Position numbers and translations under genes: made by a program. A DNA stretch of 45,630 bases from contig DAOULB010000039.1 of NCBI GenBank assembly GCA_034420695.1, positions 1-45,630 on the forward strand. Direction: 5' to 3'. Positions within the stretch are counted from its first letter, which is position 1; every line of letters begins with the position of its first letter. This DNA comes from Io17-Chloro-G2 sp034420695 (GTDB lineage: Bacteria; Chloroflexota; Dehalococcoidia; Lucifugimonadales; UBA3495). The notes under the pieces are model-generated. The model made no database searches, was not told where the DNA came from, and saw nothing but the letters and a program-made list of their open reading frames with translations. Below, piece after piece: positions 45,518-45,630 of the stretch.

Positions 45518-45630
<113 letters not shown>

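Overview
The window looks like a chromosomal segment of a Chloroflexota bacterium, probably Dehalococcoidia/SAR202-like. This is an inference from gene content: moderately high G+C, a DUF1800/DUF1501 pair, a Uma2 nuclease with a coiled-coil tail, small DUF2680-like and DUF5666-like exported proteins beside a MacB-type exporter, and a 16S rRNA gene that is not followed by 23S. No database search was possible. Many start codons are GTG or TTG.

Layout. 1-9281 (minus) is a housekeeping block, rpoB-rpoC-pyrD-(secA start), driven by a near-perfect sigma70 promoter at 9433-9460. 9736-13457 (plus) holds an MFS carrier, a dihydropyrimidinase/hydantoinase, a DUF5678-like protein and a retropepsin-like protease. 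13487-18940 (minus) is a five-gene run, DUF1800-DUF1501-NHL propeller-hypothetical-aminotransferase, with no export signals. About 0.87 kb of non-coding DNA (18941-19814) follows, with helically phased GGGACA/TTTGTC motifs and palindromes, then cupin, SDR, aminotransferase and amidohydrolase genes. 23339-24645 holds two lone PD-(D/E)XK-type nuclease genes. 24747-28968 (minus) encodes a branched-chain-type 2-oxoacid dehydrogenase (E1alpha, E1beta, E2) with lipB. dnaA reads divergently at 29487, followed by a Nudix-like gene, thiI, a squalene/phytoene synthase, a hydrolase and an SDR.

35699-41845 (plus) is an export module: a membrane fusion protein with a very long helical region, an ABC ATPase, a MacB/FtsX permease and two small exported proteins, closed by a clear terminator. 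42043-45062 is a hydrolase followed by a toxin-antitoxin-rich patch. It has HicB with a decayed HicA, then a tightly coupled minus-strand operon: a HEPN-like protein, DUF2283, a MntA-type nucleotidyltransferase whose active site is destroyed, and a HepT-type HEPN toxin with its catalytic motif retained. The right edge is the 3' end of a 16S rRNA gene, followed by a strong hairpin terminator and no 23S gene.

The strongest candidate for an undescribed system is the operon at 43270-45062. It pairs a probably dead nucleotidyltransferase antitoxin with a HEPN toxin and adds two further small proteins in overlapping frames. The other notable signals are the phased motif cluster at 19323-19418, the solitary 16S gene, and the signal-less DUF1800/DUF1501 operon.
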